A stretch of 64,000 bases of DNA. Origin: Zoroaster sp. YZ-2022 (lineage: Eukaryota; Echinodermata; Asteroidea; Forcipulatida; Zoroasteridae). Made by a program: the position numbers and the translations under genes. This document shows, in pieces, positions 63,132-64,000 of the stretch. Numbering within the stretch: position 1 is the first letter of the stretch; each line of letters opens with the position of its first letter. The notes beneath the pieces are model-generated. The model was not told where the DNA came from and did no database searches. It was given only the letters and a program-made list of their open reading frames with translations. The stretch lies in the NCBI GenBank assembly GCA_029582265.1, contig CM055819.1, forward strand, positions 9,484,135 through 9,548,134, read 5' to 3'.

Positions 63132-63328
63132 ATATCGTTTCGGTTTGCGGTAACACCATGTGTTTATCTCAACTAACGTGAAGCGGAGGTACAGGTTCTG
63201 AAAAGAACCGTATCGTACAACGAAGGTTGAGATACGAGTTGTACGATACGGTTCTTTTCAGAACCTGTACCTCCGCTTCACGTTAGTTGAGATAAACACA
63301 TGGTGTTACCGCAAACCGAAACGATATT
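63132..63328. repeat. Penelope-terminus inverted pair, about 90-bp arms
   Basis: ATATCGTTTCGGTTTGCGGT...GGTTCTGAAAAGAACC on the left pairs with its inverse on the right around a loop GAAGGTTGAGATACGA. Arms differ only at a base or two. Confidence 0.85.
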
Positions 63329-64000
63329 TTTCACAATGTTTATAATCTCTTAATTATTCATATTATTCACACCAAGTAAGTTTTATATAAAATTGTAATC
63401 ATTTATGTTTTTTAAGAATACCAGTGTTGTACCTTCCCTTTAAATATTTAATGTCAACATAATCATTAAGAAATAAAACTTGACAGGTTTGACTTTTGAA
63501 TAGGATTCTTCTATTCTTATTCTTAGATATTTAGTTTTGAGACATATATATACATGTATGTACTGTTGGTAAAAATCTCATTACATGCATTTATAAAAGA
63601 ATATTATTATAAATGTACATGTACCTGTTGAACATTTTATTGGTAATTTTGTGTCATACTCTGAATGAGTAAAAAACAACACTATACCACCATGTATAAA
63701 TTATTGTATATTCATTTACGCAAATAATTAAAAATATAATTTTAAATTCTTCCAACCATAAGTTCTGGTTCAATCATGTGACGTCATTCATACTTTTTTT
63801 TTCAATTTTTCCACATAATATGGGTGTCAATTGTGCCAAATTTAGTAAAATTCTGTCTAATGTTTTCTCAAGATAGCAAAAGGTGACTTTTTAAACCTGC
63901 TGCTAGAGGGCGCTGTTAAGAGCGATGACATCACCAAAAAAAAATTTGAAAAGAGCAGACCCCACTTAACATATAAACCCAGAATGCTTTTTTTTAATAC
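63329..64000. other. Downstream flank, nothing recognised
   Basis: AT-rich sequence with AATAAA at 63472-63477; no gene. Confidence 0.35.

Overview
This is an AT-rich animal nuclear sequence. The genes carry canonical GT-AG introns, and the rest of the window is crowded with transposon remnants. The repeat mix is Penelope-like retroelements with hammerhead-like motifs, tRNA-derived SINEs, and Harbinger, hAT-like, mariner-like and TTAA-type elements. Together with the gene sequences this points to a marine invertebrate, most likely a deuterostome such as an echinoderm, but the species cannot be fixed from the sequence alone.

Three protein genes are supported. (1) An intron-containing replacement histone H3.3 gene on + (coding 698-979 and 1459-1587), with a probable 5'UTR acceptor at 687 and poly(A) signals at 2154 and 2552. 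(2) A gene on - (visible exon 7464-7872) for a small single-pass mitochondrial protein of the CCSMST1/UQCC4 family, a complex III assembly factor; its first exon is uncertain. (3) The whole of TOP3A (DNA topoisomerase III alpha) on +, 25 coding exons from 12058 to 61075 (1089 codons), plus an in-frame 53-codon upstream extension from 11899 that looks like a mitochondrial presequence. Reading phases agree across all 24 introns. The order of parts is TOPRIM, the topo IA core with catalytic Tyr333, a Cys4 zinc ribbon, a second Cys cluster, a Gly/RGG-rich exon, two GRF zinc fingers, a basic stretch and a CCHC knuckle.

Layout: 1-2560 H3.3; 2561-7463 intergenic repeats and the 3' end of UQCC4; 7464-7872 UQCC4; 7873-11760 intergenic with a 1-kb TIR element; 11764-61075 TOP3A, whose 13-kb intron 1 is mostly mobile elements; 61076-64000 downstream repeats.

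The most unusual structure is a 24-bp minisatellite (25 units, 53708-54307) sitting exactly on the exon 23/intron 23 boundary of TOP3A. Every unit is eight codons, in frame, and most units recreate a phase-compatible GTGAGT splice donor. The gene could therefore use a series of in-frame donors, each adding eight residues, or it could simply tolerate about 20 decoys. Other notable structures are a spacerless 284-bp perfect palindrome (19357-19640), hammerhead-like motifs in Penelope termini, a Harbinger element carrying an open Myb-like frame, and several insertions whose empty site is visible elsewhere in the same window.
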